Part shown: positions 34,966-48,034 of the stretch, in pieces
How positions within the stretch are numbered: the stretch's first letter is position 1
How the letters are laid out: the number at the start of each line of letters is the position of its first letter
NCBI GenBank assembly: GCA_030248215.1
Contig: JASANG010003130.1
Span: forward strand, 310,001-374,000
Length of the DNA: 64,000 bases
Direction: 5' to 3'
Origin: Enoplolaimus lenunculus
Lineage: Eukaryota > Nematoda > Enoplea > Enoplida > Thoracostomopsidae
Made by a program: the position numbers and the translations under genes
Notes under the pieces: generated by a model
What the model was told of the DNA's origin: nothing
Database searches by the model: none
Seen by the model: the letters and a program-made list of their open reading frames with translations, nothing else

Positions 34966-37900
34966 CTATCTGCCATGATTAACATCATCAGAATTAAGAT
35001 TGTTCAAGCTTTGTTCTCGTCGCAGTGTCAAGGCAGTGTTATGACCATCTTTCATCCGATTGACAATGTATAACATAAGTGTTGACCACGCGGCGTGTTG
35101 TACTTGATTTCTAAAACAAGACACAAAAAAAACCATCATTTTTGAATATGGCCGCAGCGGGGCTGGTTGATCTAGAATAACTCAAGCGAACGAAAAGCTT
35201 ACGGTTTATATCTGCCACAAATTTTTTGACATACGAGTACCCATTTTTATGAATGATGCAGATGTCTGAACTTTTCCTGCATACATACAGCATCATTTGG
35301 GACGCTGTCTAAATTTTGCATACAAAATAATGAAAAATGCACTTATAATAACGGATATATGCAGCACAAGTCTCTATTTGAGCGCTCAGCTGTGATAGTC
35401 GAGTGCACAGATCGAACTGAGGAGTTTGGTCGCACTGTTCGACGAATGATTCTACTGCGCAGAGCGACACTTGTTGTCGGGGCGTCATGGGACCGCTTGA
35501 AAAATGATTCATAAGACGGAGCGTGGCGGATGCAGCCCATCCCTTTTATATCTTTGGCTGAGCCGTCGGACTAAATGCTTGAAATTTCAGAGTATGAATT
35601 CAAATCCGAGTTTAGCCATAGATTTATGTATTGTGTAATTGTTTTTTATTCGAGCATGGTAATTTCTCTGAATATAACGTCCTTCAAATACGGTTTAAAC
35701 CAAAAACATTAAGCCCGACACTTAGGCGATGCATTCACCCATCGTCTACTAACCTTTCGGTGTTGGTACCTTCAGTCGCCCAACCAGTTGTTCTTGCAAT
35801 CATAGCTTTTGCGAACACATCCCAGTATTCTATCGAAAAACCGGACTCTCGATGACTCGCGTGTTCTGATCCAAGATCATAAAGAAGTTGATGGACTTCG
35901 CGATCCAGGCAGTCAATGTTACGTACGACGACGTCCAAAACGTTCGTAAAACGATGCGCATGAACGCGAAAATCCAACGGCTCAGAAGTGGTATTAGACG
36001 CTGGAGTTGAGCTTCGCCGCCCTGAATGCGATCCAGACGACACTGAGGTACCAAAGGTTGTGGAAGCTGTAAAATAAATAACTACAAGGTCGGTAACATA
36101 GTGAAAGTAGCAGCATAGTGCTTACCCCGCACCCCTTACCCCACATGAAACGGGTCCCTCAAATTTTTTAAACGTAAGATTTCTATTTCAAACTTTTAAT
36201 TCGTCCGAAGAAATATCGTCTGGTTTCTACCTCGTTTTGTTACAGAAGTTCCTTACCTATTCCGCCCCTGTTGTATATAATTTTTGCTCTGCTAAAACGT
36301 ATTATATAATGTATTGAAAGTTATTCTACCAAACGGCCCGCCCCAAACTAGAATTTTTTAAACTGGAATCAACGCTGAAAATGCGTCTGCGTACTCGCTC
36401 CCTACGGTCGCAAAATTTTTGCAACTCATCCACATTAGGGCAGACGATTTGACTTGATCCACGTCACAACTCACTACACGTAATGTTTCAATATATTCCA
36501 TGTGAAGACATAGCCAAGGAAGTTTTCAGATGTAAAATCAGCCATTTGCGATTTTGTTCAGGGGTTTTAGACAAGGTATCAATTTTCCACACAACAAGCC
36601 CGTTCGACTTTTTTATAAAACAACCCTTTTCCAAAATCCTGGCTGCGCGCATGCTTCTAGGCGTCTACGTTGGCCCCCAAAGGTACAAAACAAACAATCC
36701 TATGCCGAATTAGATATTTTTGAGTCGGTCAGCAAATTAAATAAAGAACTTAGAAGAACTGGGGAGAGAACGTTTACTAACTTCGGCGGCTGGCTCCTTA
36801 TATTAACTTTGAAACAGGAACTTGTATTTTCTTATATTTTACCCGCAGCAAGCGCAATGTGACAATGCCCGGATTTCAAAATCCTGGAATTGTATTATAA
36901 ACCTGGAGCAGGATCATTTAGTCCATAGTTCAAATAGAATAAAAATTTGAACCAAACCGTGCTCAAAACAAAATATTTTAAAACAGAAAACAAAAGTTTT
37001 CCAAACCAAACAAAATTGTCAATATGTGTCATTCAACAGTAGCCTAGTCAAACAAGATATTATACATAGAAGGCAACTTTGTCCTCATATTAATGCAATC
37101 GCAAACATCATTTTTGGAAAACAGTGTTGTTTCGCAATTTCAAAGTGTGCTATAAAACAAACAGAAATCGTTTTTCGGCACCCACATCCAACAGCCCTCC
37201 TAGCTCCTCAAGTGCTCGGTCAGGCACTCTTGCTAATGCAAGGGCCTTCCAGACCAAGGGCCAATTCTTGCTGCAGCTGCTGTTGGTAGTTACTAGTTCG
37301 TTTTAACAGTAGACTCCAGTATAGTTAGAAATTGATTATTGTTGATCAAAGCACGTTCAAGTTCAACTTTACTTAGAGTTCGCTGATATGCTCGCTCGTC
37401 TTTTGTTCCTGCACTATTTTTACGCTGTGCTGTAGCCGTGATGTATGGAAAGCCGCATAAGTAATGTATACAGTTTCAGCAGGCCTAGGGATCTTGCGGG
37501 TCCACTGTAAAAAACCACGGTGAATTCAGGGCTAAATCACGATTACCCGGTCTGTACGACAGGGTTTATTGGTCTAGTTGATGACCGGTGCAGTATTCGC
37601 CGTTCAATTCGTTCAACAGAATTACTAATGTTCGCCCGCAACCGTAATATATTTATTTGGACCTGGTGCAATGTGTCAATGGTGTGGTTACAAATTCTAG
37701 TAATAATTACATGCAATGCTAAGTTAATACACAATAATATTAATTGTAATAGCGTCCAGGATTCCATACATTAATTGTTAAAATATCTCATAATTTTATT
37801 TTAATTATTACCCTGATCCCTCCGTTGCCACCGAAATGTAACGTGGTACGATGGGACTAATCTAACTTCTTTTAGTATCGCCGCTGCACAGGCAGGCGAG

Positions 37901-40900
37901 TCGCCGTAACCATAGGTCAAAGGCAACAACCACTGATAGCCGTCAGTAAAGACAGGCAACAAACGTATTAGGCCATATCGCCGTCCGTGTAGGACAGGCA
38001 ACTGTAAGTTGAAATTGAAACAAATATCGCCGCCGCTAAGTAAGCAAGCCCGCCGTAGTGAAATGCAGCAGGCAAGAAACAACTTAAAATTCACGATTTG
38101 CAAGAAACGTTTATTTCGCTGGCAATCAATAAAATTACAGCATGTAACCATTTCTCTTGCACCAAACTGCACAGCTTATATACCAGTCAGCTCAGAGCAC
38201 TAACAATGCAAATCTTTGAATTGAAAATGCAAAACATTTTTTTAAAATATTAAATTGTTTAAATGTCAGACAAAATTTCAAAGACAAAGTGCCTAAGCAC
38301 AGTCACGAGACGCCCACAAAAACGAATGAAATATAAAGCTATTAATAATATACGACTCAAAAGTATGCATGGGTTGCCTGGTTACAATGACCGGCGATAC
38401 CTGAGAAATCCGTAAGTAGCACATACGGTAAAAAGCAACTGCGAAACAGCATGCGCAAAAACCATAACTAAAGCACGCTTAGCTTAACTACATTCAGAAA
38501 ACATTAAGTTGACATTGAATTACGCCCACGCGCAACGCCACATAAATACCATAACATGGCAAAATTCAACGGCTGCAATTTCTTGAGATGAGAAATGGTG
38601 GTGGATGATTGTTTTAAAACAGGACAAACAGCGTAGGGTTCTTGTCGTGGGATGACTGTCCATCCATAATCAGGATGTCGTATTCTCCTTCAGGCAATGG
38701 TTCACAACAACCAGAAAATTTCCTGAAACCATTTAACCAAAGGTTCTTTATCAATCCATCCGCTGATACAACAAACAGCAACGGTACACGGTGGCATCCA
38801 TTTTTGTTCTCTTCAAATACTGCGTCCTTTAAAACTCACTATCGGCGGTAACAGAATCTCAGCGGTGTTGAACGCAAACATCGAAGGCTGGTAGTGGATC
38901 GTTTTCCGCAGGAGATATTGTGGGTACACGTTTAGTTTTCCGTTTCACCAGTACCTTTCTTCGTTCCCCTGAAACCATTTTTACGCCAGTCTCTCCGACG
39001 CTATATACTCGTCGGGGATTATTGCTGATACGTATGACGAGAAATTCGATGTTCACGTTTTGCCATGAGCGAAACAAGATCCGTTTCCTGTTCGCTGGTA
39101 AGCACAGGTTTTATCAAATTAAGGCGTCTCCTGTTTCAACATCTTTGAGACATCTGTAACGTAGACTGTAATTTGGCACATGGTATCGTTTAGCAATTGT
39201 TTGAAGCCCGCGAGATTGCTCGGAAACAACAATTCTAAAGATTGTAATTGTTTGACAGTCATAATGTCGAGTGAAATGATATATGTTGCATAAATGTATG
39301 ACTTAACCGTGGAGAATTACAAAGTGCCCGATGTACAATAACTGTTCCCCAAAAACCAATTCCAACACACGAAATTGTTCCATCTAAAACACATTGGTAC
39401 TAACTCTTAGTTAAATACATTACGACTGTTTTCTATGGTTAGTTATAGAATGCAAGGACATACTAAGTGCATTCTGTCGAGTCATATTGGGCAACTGCGT
39501 TTCGATTTCTACAGGTAAATTGCATATAGTATTGACCATAAGCTGGCTATACTATGTATAATTGATACGTTACACAACAGTAAACGTAAAAAGATTCAAC
39601 GCTCGATATGTTAAACCACGTTTTCATTTAGAATACTACGTTCAACTACGTTGACGCATTACAAGTTGAAATTCTTGATATTTATAAAATATTACCACGA
39701 CAAGTTAATACTTCTAAGCTCCAGGCATACTGAAAGCTCTGATGAACAGTTACTTTCAATTGAGTTTCTTTTTTGGTTTCTTTTGCAACATGAAATCGCG
39801 TTTCAAACATAGTTGAACATTTTGCTGTTATTTTAATCATTGCCATGTTATAAATAAATTCTGCTATAAAGACAAAATATATGATGTGATAAGTACGGCA
39901 GTCAATAGCATCTAACCTGATCATATGACTGAAAAATTCAATTAAATATAGAACGAAAAAATTTGAATGTTTTAAGCCAAGCCACTGGCTCAATAGCTGG
40001 AATAACCTTCGAAGATGTCAAAATTGCGCAAAGTGTCGTGCTTGCATGAACTTACTATAAAATTTACTGTTAAAAATGTGATTTTGCTCACAAATATTAA
40101 TACTTTAATATAGAGTTATGTTAAACTTTTCAGCAATAAATATCCGACAATATTTAAAAAGCTGGAGCTGGATGTTTATTTTTTGCCGGAACCGGATGTA
40201 TGGTCACCATGCGCTAAAGTTATACAGTACCGCGGCTACAGTTGCACTATCCCCTACTGGCAGTGGGCACCTAATCCCCCTCGCAACAGCCAATAAACCA
40301 TGCTATTTAAAAAAATTTGCTACTTCGGCGCAATTCAAGTCAATCCTTACCTTATTCGTGCTTATTTGGCTTGTTGATATCTTATAATGGAGTCGTATAT
40401 GTCCAAACCCGTAGTTTTGTCGCGGCTTAATTCCGGTATAGGCGGGTTTTTCCTCTGCGTGACCGTTTGTGTAGCCAGGATTTTGGAAAGAGATTGAGCG
40501 GGTTAGGTTCTACAAAAAACTCGTCGATTGCGGGATTATCGTGTTGAGAAATAAACCACTGTCTACAAACCCCTGTAAAAAATTTTATATGGTAGTTTGG
40601 CCGCTGAAACCAAACGCCTGACTGTGACACCACCTGATACACTAACGGCACTTTTGTAGTTTCCTCAAAAGTGGAACCGCCTAAAAATAGCACATGTATA
40701 GTTGAGGGTCATTAGTATACACATATGCCAAAGTTTAAGCAAGTCTATAACTAAACCTAGGTCAAAGCCTAAACAAAACATTTCCACTGCGAGGGGAATA
40801 CTACAAAAGTGCACAGATTTACACTGATTAGACAATCGGGACAAATCTTCGGAGACTTTTTTGGAGCGTCTTGTCGCCGGACTTTCCGGTTGAGCTTGCA

Positions 40901-41132
40901 TCGATTCGACGATGCTTGTTTTTGCAAACTGGAACACAGTTTCGATTTCAGGCGCTTGTGTAAGGACTTCAATTAAAATGGATCGTCCCGGTTCGGCAGG
41001 ACCGCTCGCTCGCGCATTAGCCCACATTTTTTGAATCAAATCAATTTCTGATCGTGAAAATTTTGGAATTTGAGTCTGTGCATAGCTGTCGACGTTGCCG
41101 CTGCCTTTGCTTGTATTATGAGCATTACCCAT
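34966..41132 (-). CDS. Globin with Met-Gly-Asn N-terminus and large CD-region insert, 3 exons, 255 aa
   Basis: Exons in coding order: 41132-40823, 36066-35754, 35110-34966, with introns of 4756 and 643 bp; both junctions keep phase. Helix A is FSRSEIDLIQKMWANAR. Helices B and C run to TQAPEIETVF, where Pro61 fits C2 and Phe67 fits CD1. Helix E contains DFRVHAHRFTNVL with His141 at E7. Helix F contains LLYDLGSEHASH with His172 at F8, so both haem-contact histidines are present. Helix H is AAWSTLMLYIVNRMKDG in exon 3. Between CD1 and E7 lie 74 residues, against 21 in myoglobin; the extra ~53 are rich in Ser, Thr, Arg and Gln. The protein begins MGNAHNTSKG, which fits the loose N-myristoylation pattern with Gly at position 2. 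It may be a membrane-anchored neuroglobin/globin-X type protein with redox or signalling rather than bulk oxygen transport use; that role is inferred. Confidence 0.92.
37293..37429 (-). other. Unassigned coding-looking segment in globin intron 1
   Basis: On the minus strand an acceptor-like gctacag is followed by about 44 codons and a stop. The peptide contains DERAYQRTLSKVELERALIN and looks helical and charged, like the C-terminal tail of Myb/SANT-like proteins that travel with some DNA transposons. No upstream exon was found. It could be a transposon remnant or chance. It is too short to name. Confidence 0.25.
38600..39180 (-). pseudogene. Decayed pogo/Tigger-like (DDE_1) DNA transposon transposase
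   Basis: Read on the minus strand, several frames carry pieces in family order. LTSEQETDLVSLMAK (about 39065-39110) looks like the segment after the DNA-binding part. RRVYSVGETGVKMVSGERR (about 39000) matches the first catalytic Asp region of pogo-like transposases, usually NVDETG, with Asp replaced by Gly here. PLLFVVSADGLIKNLWLNGF and DILIMDGQSSHDK (about 38640-38790) match the later part with the second Asp. The pieces sit in different frames, so the copy is dead. It lies within the first intron of the globin gene on the same strand. Ends and terminal repeats were not found. Confidence 0.7.
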
Positions 41133-41597
41133 TGTTTTGAAAAGACGATCAATCATCAATAGGTACCGTATATTATACAATTAGTAGTTTCCCCATGAGT
41201 AAATATTGGCACTAATAAGACTAGATGCATATTTTTTGAACACTTCGAGACTAGCAATATAATTTGCAAACTGAAAAACAATAATTTACTGTGCAGAATG
41301 AACACTAATAAGATACTAAGCAGCCTTTATGGCAACAAATTTATATACGAAGAAATCAAGTTGAAACAGCTATGATTATAAAAACAAACTTTGACAATCG
41401 AGCAAAACTAAGAACAGATATTTATTGTGCCAAACCCTTGATGAAACATAATCATCTGTGTATGATATTCACAGGCACAATCCGAGGAAGAGGGCTGGCG
41501 GTCGCTGCCGAACCCCCACTCATAAGGCTGACAGCGAGAAAAATAGTGATAACTTATTATTCGACTGTGAAGTCTGCGCTTAGCTAATGTTCTAGTC

Positions 41598-41864
41598 ATG
41601 TTATGCTGTTTCCAACGAATAATGCTACATTTTTTACATGAAAGAGGACTGGAAAAATTAAACCGTGACACCGGCACAAATTTGTTGTTCCAACTGCAAT
41701 ATAATTCAGTTCCCTTTCATACTCTGACCAATCAGGAAAATACAGCCAAAACATATTACAAGCACTTCCAACAATTCATTGAAAAAGCATACCGCGATGA
41801 TGGGCACTTGAACAGAGGACAAATTCTACGCTTTCGTTTTAACAGCACTGAGCACACATATTAA
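41598..41864 (+). other. Unassigned open frame upstream of the globin gene
   Basis: An 88-codon frame has protein-like composition, including ENTAKTYYKHFQQFIEKAY and HLNRGQILRFRF. I do not recognise a family, and no splice partners or promoter are evident. It might be a fragment of a transposon protein or chance; it is listed because codon composition differs from the surrounding repeat ORFs. Confidence 0.2.
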
Positions 41865-42163
41865 TCCTTTCATCATATGACCGACCAACTTTAGACCAGT
41901 TTCTGCCAGTAAGAAGGCTGGGAGACTGCAAAATACCTTAGGGCATTGGCAGAACTTTTGACAAAAAACAATTTCGAATTAAGCCATTTTATATTTTTAC
42001 GAAACGTTTTGCTAAGTTTTACCCAGTTACTTCAGAGAAATAGTAATGGAGTGCAGCGTGTACGTTCACCTTCGTACTCTGCTCACTACGGCCAGGAACA
42101 TTTATCATTTCCTCTGAATGTAAATCTACAATGATTAAAGAAACTAATAATTTCTAGGGCCTG

Positions 42164-42377
42164 TATTCTCAATTGTGTATAGCATCAATCACCAGTTGGT
42201 AATAGGTTTTCAAACTCACTAATTGTTGCGATTGCCATTGTCAAATTTTGCAAAGCAATACGGAAAATGAAATCTGAAGGCTGTGATGAATCCCTAAACT
42301 CTCCGGTCAGTGATTCGGAAGTTCCATGACCTATCACCAACTGGTGATAAGTAGGTGCTACACACATTTGAGAATAT
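42164..42377. mobile_element. MITE with accagttggt ends
   Basis: The left end tattctcaattgtgtatagc and the right end, in reverse tattctcaaatgtgtgtagc, continue into atcaccagttggtaatagg and its inverse. Confidence 0.7.
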
Positions 42378-42714
42378 GTTCATAGATCTGTTTACGGTAT
42401 AAATTTCGATTCAGATTCTGATATTTCTAAACAGGGCCGGAGCAGCTACCCCTCACACCCCCTTTGTGGGGGCGCGCCCCAAAGAGGATCTCCCCACCCT
42501 AATAATATTTTAAACAAAAAAATTTGAAAAATATTTTGATCATTGCAAGGGGCCCCCACACCGGAGTATGCTTCGGCAGCATTCGGCACTGATTCTAAAC
42601 AGTTTAAAATGTACTTTTTTGTCTCCAAAAATTTTTGTGAGGGGATATCCTTTATCCCTCCTCATGTATGCGCCTCAGTTCATGAGGAACAACATACGAG
42701 TCTTACACACGGCT

Positions 42715-43837
42715 TATAGAGTTGCATCCGGGTCCGGGTTTTCGCTTTAAGAACTTCTGGGTGTTCACAACAAATCAATATTATTCTGGGTCCGGTTCCG
42801 GGTACTACAAAAACACCCGGACAAAATACCCGGAATAAAATTAGCTTAGTAAACTTCTCGCGCCTACATCCTGAATAGTAACTGTATCGTACCTAAATTA
42901 AATAAGTGAAAGATTTTATCAGATAGTTGCTCAACCAACGCTATCCCAGCGAGCGTTTATTCAGCGCTGCAGGAGTGATATACACAAAGAAACGATCGAA
43001 ACTGACCGGTGACAACGCAGAGAAGCTTTTGTTTGTGAAAAGAAATCTTAAAAAAGCAGACTTCAAATATTGACGTTTGTTAGACGTTGCTGATGTAAGG
43101 ACCAGGGATGTGTCGATTAACCGACATCAGCATATGTAATAATCAGTACTTTTCGTAGTATCCGATATCGGCTCTGCAAACAATTACCGATATGTACTTT
43201 TTACACATAACAGTGAGTTGGACTCCGACTGCTTTCAATTTCACTCCTTAGCGGATATCGATGCGCCTGATCAGGGAAACTGTTATTTCTCTTGCGTTTG
43301 TCCTTGAAAAAGTTAATTAAAACCGCCGTTCTCAAAAATTATATCCTTTACAGTTCTTAGGATTTGAGTCGTTGCAGTTGTAATATATCCTATCTGTTCT
43401 TTAAATATTGTGTATTAAACTTGGAACAGGTATTGGTAGCGGTATATCTTCAAAATAATCGGTATCGGCATCGGGAAAAAAATTTGGCATCGGCACATTT
43501 CTAGTACGGATAGTACGTTGTTTTATGATAGACTTGAAATAAATTTTTGTGAATGACATTAGTCGCTTCGCATTGCATACTGCCCACTAATATTTTACAC
43601 CCTGAGCTGCTATAATATAGAGGGAGAGAGAAAATTTTTATCTTTAAAAAATTAGGGTTATATTCAGGTTTTATAAAAATTGTTGACCTGGGTTTGCCCG
43701 GAAAATAAAACCGGATCCGGGTCCAGGTTTGCATTCTTAAAAATTCCGGATCCGGGTCCGGGTCCATGTTTTTCTTCCAGAAAAATTCTGGGTCCGGTCG
43801 GGCTGCGGGAATTTATTTATAAATGGTGCAACTCTAC
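42715..43837. mobile_element. Repeat with gggtccggg-rich inverted ends and an inner insert
   Basis: The left end agagttgcatccgggtccgg and the right end, in reverse agagttgcaccat, bracket tandem ggtccggg runs on both sides. A second repeat with ggtatcggcatcgg runs (about 43100-43505) is nested inside. Confidence 0.6.
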
Positions 43838-44384
43838 ACTTATAAACTAGATTAAAATTTGTACCCAGTGAAATTCATCTACGATAGCTTAGAGCTACTA
43901 TCCCTAGCCCTCGAACTCGAGACTAACTCATTACATTCAGTGTAAAAACAATACACACAAATAAAAAACATTATACACAGTAAAAACGAACATAACCACG
44001 TGTTATAAATACAAAACAACACTGAAAAATTGAAGTGGTAAACAAAACAATTTAATCTTTAATCACTGCCAGTTGTTAAATATACATTAGATGTGCTCTT
44101 TGTAACTGCCTCTTGTTTTCAAATCCATACAGGTGCAACAACTACAAGCATTCGTCAATCTGGCAAGTTCTGAGCGGAACTTCATTTAGTCAAATTCGGA
44201 ACCGAAACTCAATTTTTCAAAAAACTTCGCACCTGTTTCAGTTTCCGTTATTGAAATACAGGAAAACCCGTTACTTTTAGTATGATTTTAGATTGTAATT
44301 GGCTTTAAGAAACCGCGCAATATATTTCAATACATAGGTATGCTGCAAGGCTGCACGGGCCCGTAGCCAAGGGTGCGGGGCAGG

Positions 44385-45950
44385 GCCGTCCATCACCGTA
44401 CGGCACCGTCCGTCACAATACGTTACCGTGCGTGAGTTATTTGAGTACGAAACTGCACGATGACGGACGCCGCCGTACGCGTGACGCACGGTGACGGGCG
44501 CCGCCGCACGGCTAACGGACGGCGCCGTACGAATGACGCACGGCGTTGTACGCGTGACGCACGGTGACGGACATCGCCGTACGGGTGACGCACGGTGACG
44601 GACGGCACCGCACGCTGACGGACGGCACCGTACGCTGAGCTGACGGACGGCACCGTACGCTGAGCTGACGGACGGCACCGTACGCTGAGCTGACGGATGG
44701 CACCGTACGCTGAGCTGACGGACGGCACCGTACGCTGAGCTGACGGACGGCACCGTACGCTGAGCTGACGGACGGCACCGTACGCTGAGCTGACGGACGG
44801 CACCGTACGCTGAGCTGACGGACGACACCGTACGCTGAGCTGAAGGACGTAACCGTTCGCTGAGCTGACGGACGGCACCGTACGCTGAGCTGACGGACGG
44901 CACCGTACGCTGAGCTGACGGACGGTACCGTACGCTGAGCTGACGGACGGCACCGTACGCTGAGCTGACGGACGGCACCGTACGCTGAGCTGACGGACGG
45001 CACCGTACGCTGAGCTGACGGACGGCACCGTACGCTGAGCTGACGGACGGCACCGTACGCTGAGCTGACGGACGGCACCGTACGCTGAGCTGACGGACGG
45101 CACCGTACGCTGAGCTGACGGACGGCACCGTACGCTGAGCTGACGGACGGCACCGTACGCTGAGCTGACGGACGGCACCGTACGCTGAGCTGACGGACGG
45201 CACCGTACGCTGAGCTGACGGACGGCACCGTACGCTGAGCTGACGGACGGCACCGTACGCTGAGCTGACGGACGGCACCGTACGCTGAGCTGACGGACGG
45301 CACCGTACGCTGAGCTGACGGACGGCACCGTACGCTGAGCTGACGGACGGCACCGTACGCTGAGCTGACGGACGGCACCGTACGCTGAGCTGACGGACGG
45401 CACCGTACGCTGAGCTGACGGACGGCACCGTACGCTGAGCTGACGGACGGCACCGTACGCTGAGCTGACGGACGGCACCGTACGCTGAGCTGACGGACGG
45501 CACCGTACGCTGAGCTGACGGACGGCACCGTACGCTGAGCTGACGGACGGCACCGTACGCTGAGCTGACGGACGGCACCGTACGCTGAGCTGACGGACGG
45601 CACCGTACGCTGAGCTGACGGACGGCACCGTACGCTGAGCTGACGGACGGCACCGTACGCTGAGCTGACGGACGGCACCGTACGCTGAGCTGACGGACGG
45701 CACCGTACGCTGAGCTGACGGACGGCACCGTACGCTGAGCTGACGGACGGCACCGTACGCTGAGCTGACGGACGGCACCGTACGCTGAGCTGACGGACGG
45801 CACCGTACGCTGAGCTGACGGACGGCACCGTACGCTGACAGACGGCACCGTACGCTGACGGACGGCACCGTACGCTGACGGACGGCACCGTACGCTGACG
45901 GACGGCATCGCACGGGTGACGGCCGACAACAAAAGTATAGCGCAACCCTT
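44385..45950. mobile_element. MITE copy expanded by an internal 25-bp minisatellite
   Basis: The outer parts match the intact small element at 17039-17230: on the left cgtccgtcacaatacgttac and gtgagttatttg; on the right acaacaaaagtatagcgcaa. The centre has been replaced by the 25-bp array. The element appears to sit inside another old repeat with tttccgttt-type ends (about 44165-44270 and 45955-46040). Confidence 0.75.
44595..45912. repeat. CpG-rich 25-bp minisatellite, about 48 regular units
   Basis: The unit is gctgagctgacggacggc followed by accgtac, with four CpGs per 25 bp in an otherwise AT-rich region. From about 44636 to 45838 the copies are nearly identical; only the lower-coordinate part shows scattered substitutions. 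Shorter units without gagct flank it on both sides. On the minus strand the unit lacks stop triplets in all frames, which creates long spurious reading frames. Confidence 0.97.
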
Positions 45951-48034
45951 ACAGTTCAATATCCGTTTTTTGTTTATTTTGACCACTCTCCGTTTCCGTT
46001 TATATACGTTTCCGTTTTCCGTTATTTTTTGCCACGCAAATATGATTTAATGTAATCTACGTTTTAGGCGTTACTTTAATTTTTAAACAAACATGCGTAT
46101 GCTGGCCTTTGGTGAAATGATATTTCCGTACCAGCAATATAGGACAACGGCCAGATGCGAGCGGAAATGCAAAATGCCAGAGCTGAAGGTCAACAAATTG
46201 TGCCGCAACAGGAAGTGAGGCAAATTTGAAATACACTCGCGATTTCGTTTTACCACCAAAATTTAATTTTACCTTTAAAATTTGAGATGGCCAAGTATCC
46301 TTTCATAATTTTGAATTTTACATTGTTAAAGAATTCACTGAAATGTTCGCCCACTTGCGTTCTGATTAGACAAAAACTGCCTTTAGCGAACACGGAACAT
46401 TTATGCTGTCTATTGAGGACAGTAGCCAATATGGACGTTGCATGTGTTGAAAGACAGCATTACGTGAGTGAGACATTAATGGTAGACTTCATTCGAAAAA
46501 TACGTCAACTATATTCTGCTCTGCATTCTTTAAATAATATTATTCGATAATTTACTGCACAATTTTATGGTTGACACAAAATAAAAACATCTGACTCGTG
46601 TATAGAACAACACCCAAACACAAAACGTAAATTTATTAGCCTAGACTAGAGCTAGGCAAAAGATTATGACTTTGTTCAGGACTTGTCCTCTAATCGGGTA
46701 AATTTAATAATACCGATGCTTACAGAACTAGCTCAATTACATGTCTTTGATATTTTGAAACAACAAAGCCGACCTTTGTTGGTTTTAAACTGTTACTTTG
46801 GAGTATTTCTAAAAGGACTGTCATTTTTCCCAACGGATGTGTTTGCAAATTATTTTAACCCCTTCCCGCATGAATTTATACAATTTCTACAGAAATAAAT
46901 TTCATATTTCACTGATTTTAACAGTTTTTTAAATTTATGTATTGTAATCAGGGTGCAGCAATCCGGAAACGGAAAGTTAAAAAATACCGGAGCTGGAGCC
47001 GGAAAACAATAAATTCTTGTTACCGAAAAAATAATTTTTAACGCTATTTTCTCGCTTTTAACGGTCTAAACTCACGATTTAGAATGCCAAAATCCTGATA
47101 CAAATGCAGTAGCTGGAAACGAATGATCAATTACAAAGTATGACACAAACTGAAAATTTTGGCAATGCACAAGGAATAGGCTCATCCATATGCTTAGGCT
47201 TACTACTCTTCCGGCTCTGTTCTATACATGGGCCCTGATGGTAATATAGTAAAATGTGGCCTCGGCAATGCTTTAAAACAATAATCGTGAATCGCTCAAA
47301 ATTTTTGCATCGGCACATCACTATTAATCGGCTATCCTATATATGTATTACTGATGATCATCAGATACTTTTTTATATCCGGATATCACACAATTTTTGC
47401 CAGATATTTATCCGGATATCCGAAATTTAGATTTTCTATTTCGGATACCCGAAATTCGATTATGCGCTTTTGGGTTTCCGAACCTCAATTGTTATTTTTT
47501 AAACACCTGTTTTAACTTGTTGCTGTCAAGAAAGTTATGAGCGTAAAATATACAGTTCTAAAAATCATTATTTATTACACAACTGCTTCGACAGTTCTGG
47601 GTATTCGGTCTGGACGATTGCTCAGAAACGGAAGGGCGGCCTGGCGAATGTATGAAACGCTATTTTTCACCAAAAAATTTTCTCAGCGGAAAAATTGTAA
47701 GATAGGAGGGACCTTATCATTTTATCACAAAAAATTTTGGCAGGGGGACGCCCTAATATATCGGAACATAACGCCGATTTGGCTCTTCACAACCTCCCCT
47801 GATGGTTTCACCTAAATTTGAATTTGTTTAAGACTTGTATACTTTCGCTTTTCCAAATATGTACTTTCAACAGTTCAGAAATCTATATTTTTCATGTATA
47901 TTACTTCAATATCACACTGAATTATAAAAAGTTTTCTGGCAGAATTATGATTGAAAAAAGACCAAAGTCAAACTGCTTCAAATTTTGCAAACAATACATA
48001 CATACAGAAAAAGTCAAGTGCCCACCTATAATAT

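Larger units (their letters stand above)
41133..48034. other. Intergenic region between the globin and PPWD1 genes
   Basis: It holds the unassigned frame at 41598, MITEs at 42164 and 42715, the 25-bp minisatellite element, and further ccggaac and ccggatatcc repeat pieces at about 46950-47000 and 47380-47460. No gene recognised. Confidence 0.6.

Noticed and set aside
36483-36862. Plus-strand open frames in globin intron 1 suggesting another gene
   Set aside because: No family features, no consistent splice sites, and composition like the surrounding repeats.
44277-45986. Three overlapping minus-strand open frames of 477-569 residues with a 25-residue repeat
   Set aside because: They come from a 25-bp minisatellite that lacks stop triplets on that strand. 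All three frames give shifted versions of the same peptide, so none shows coding constraint.
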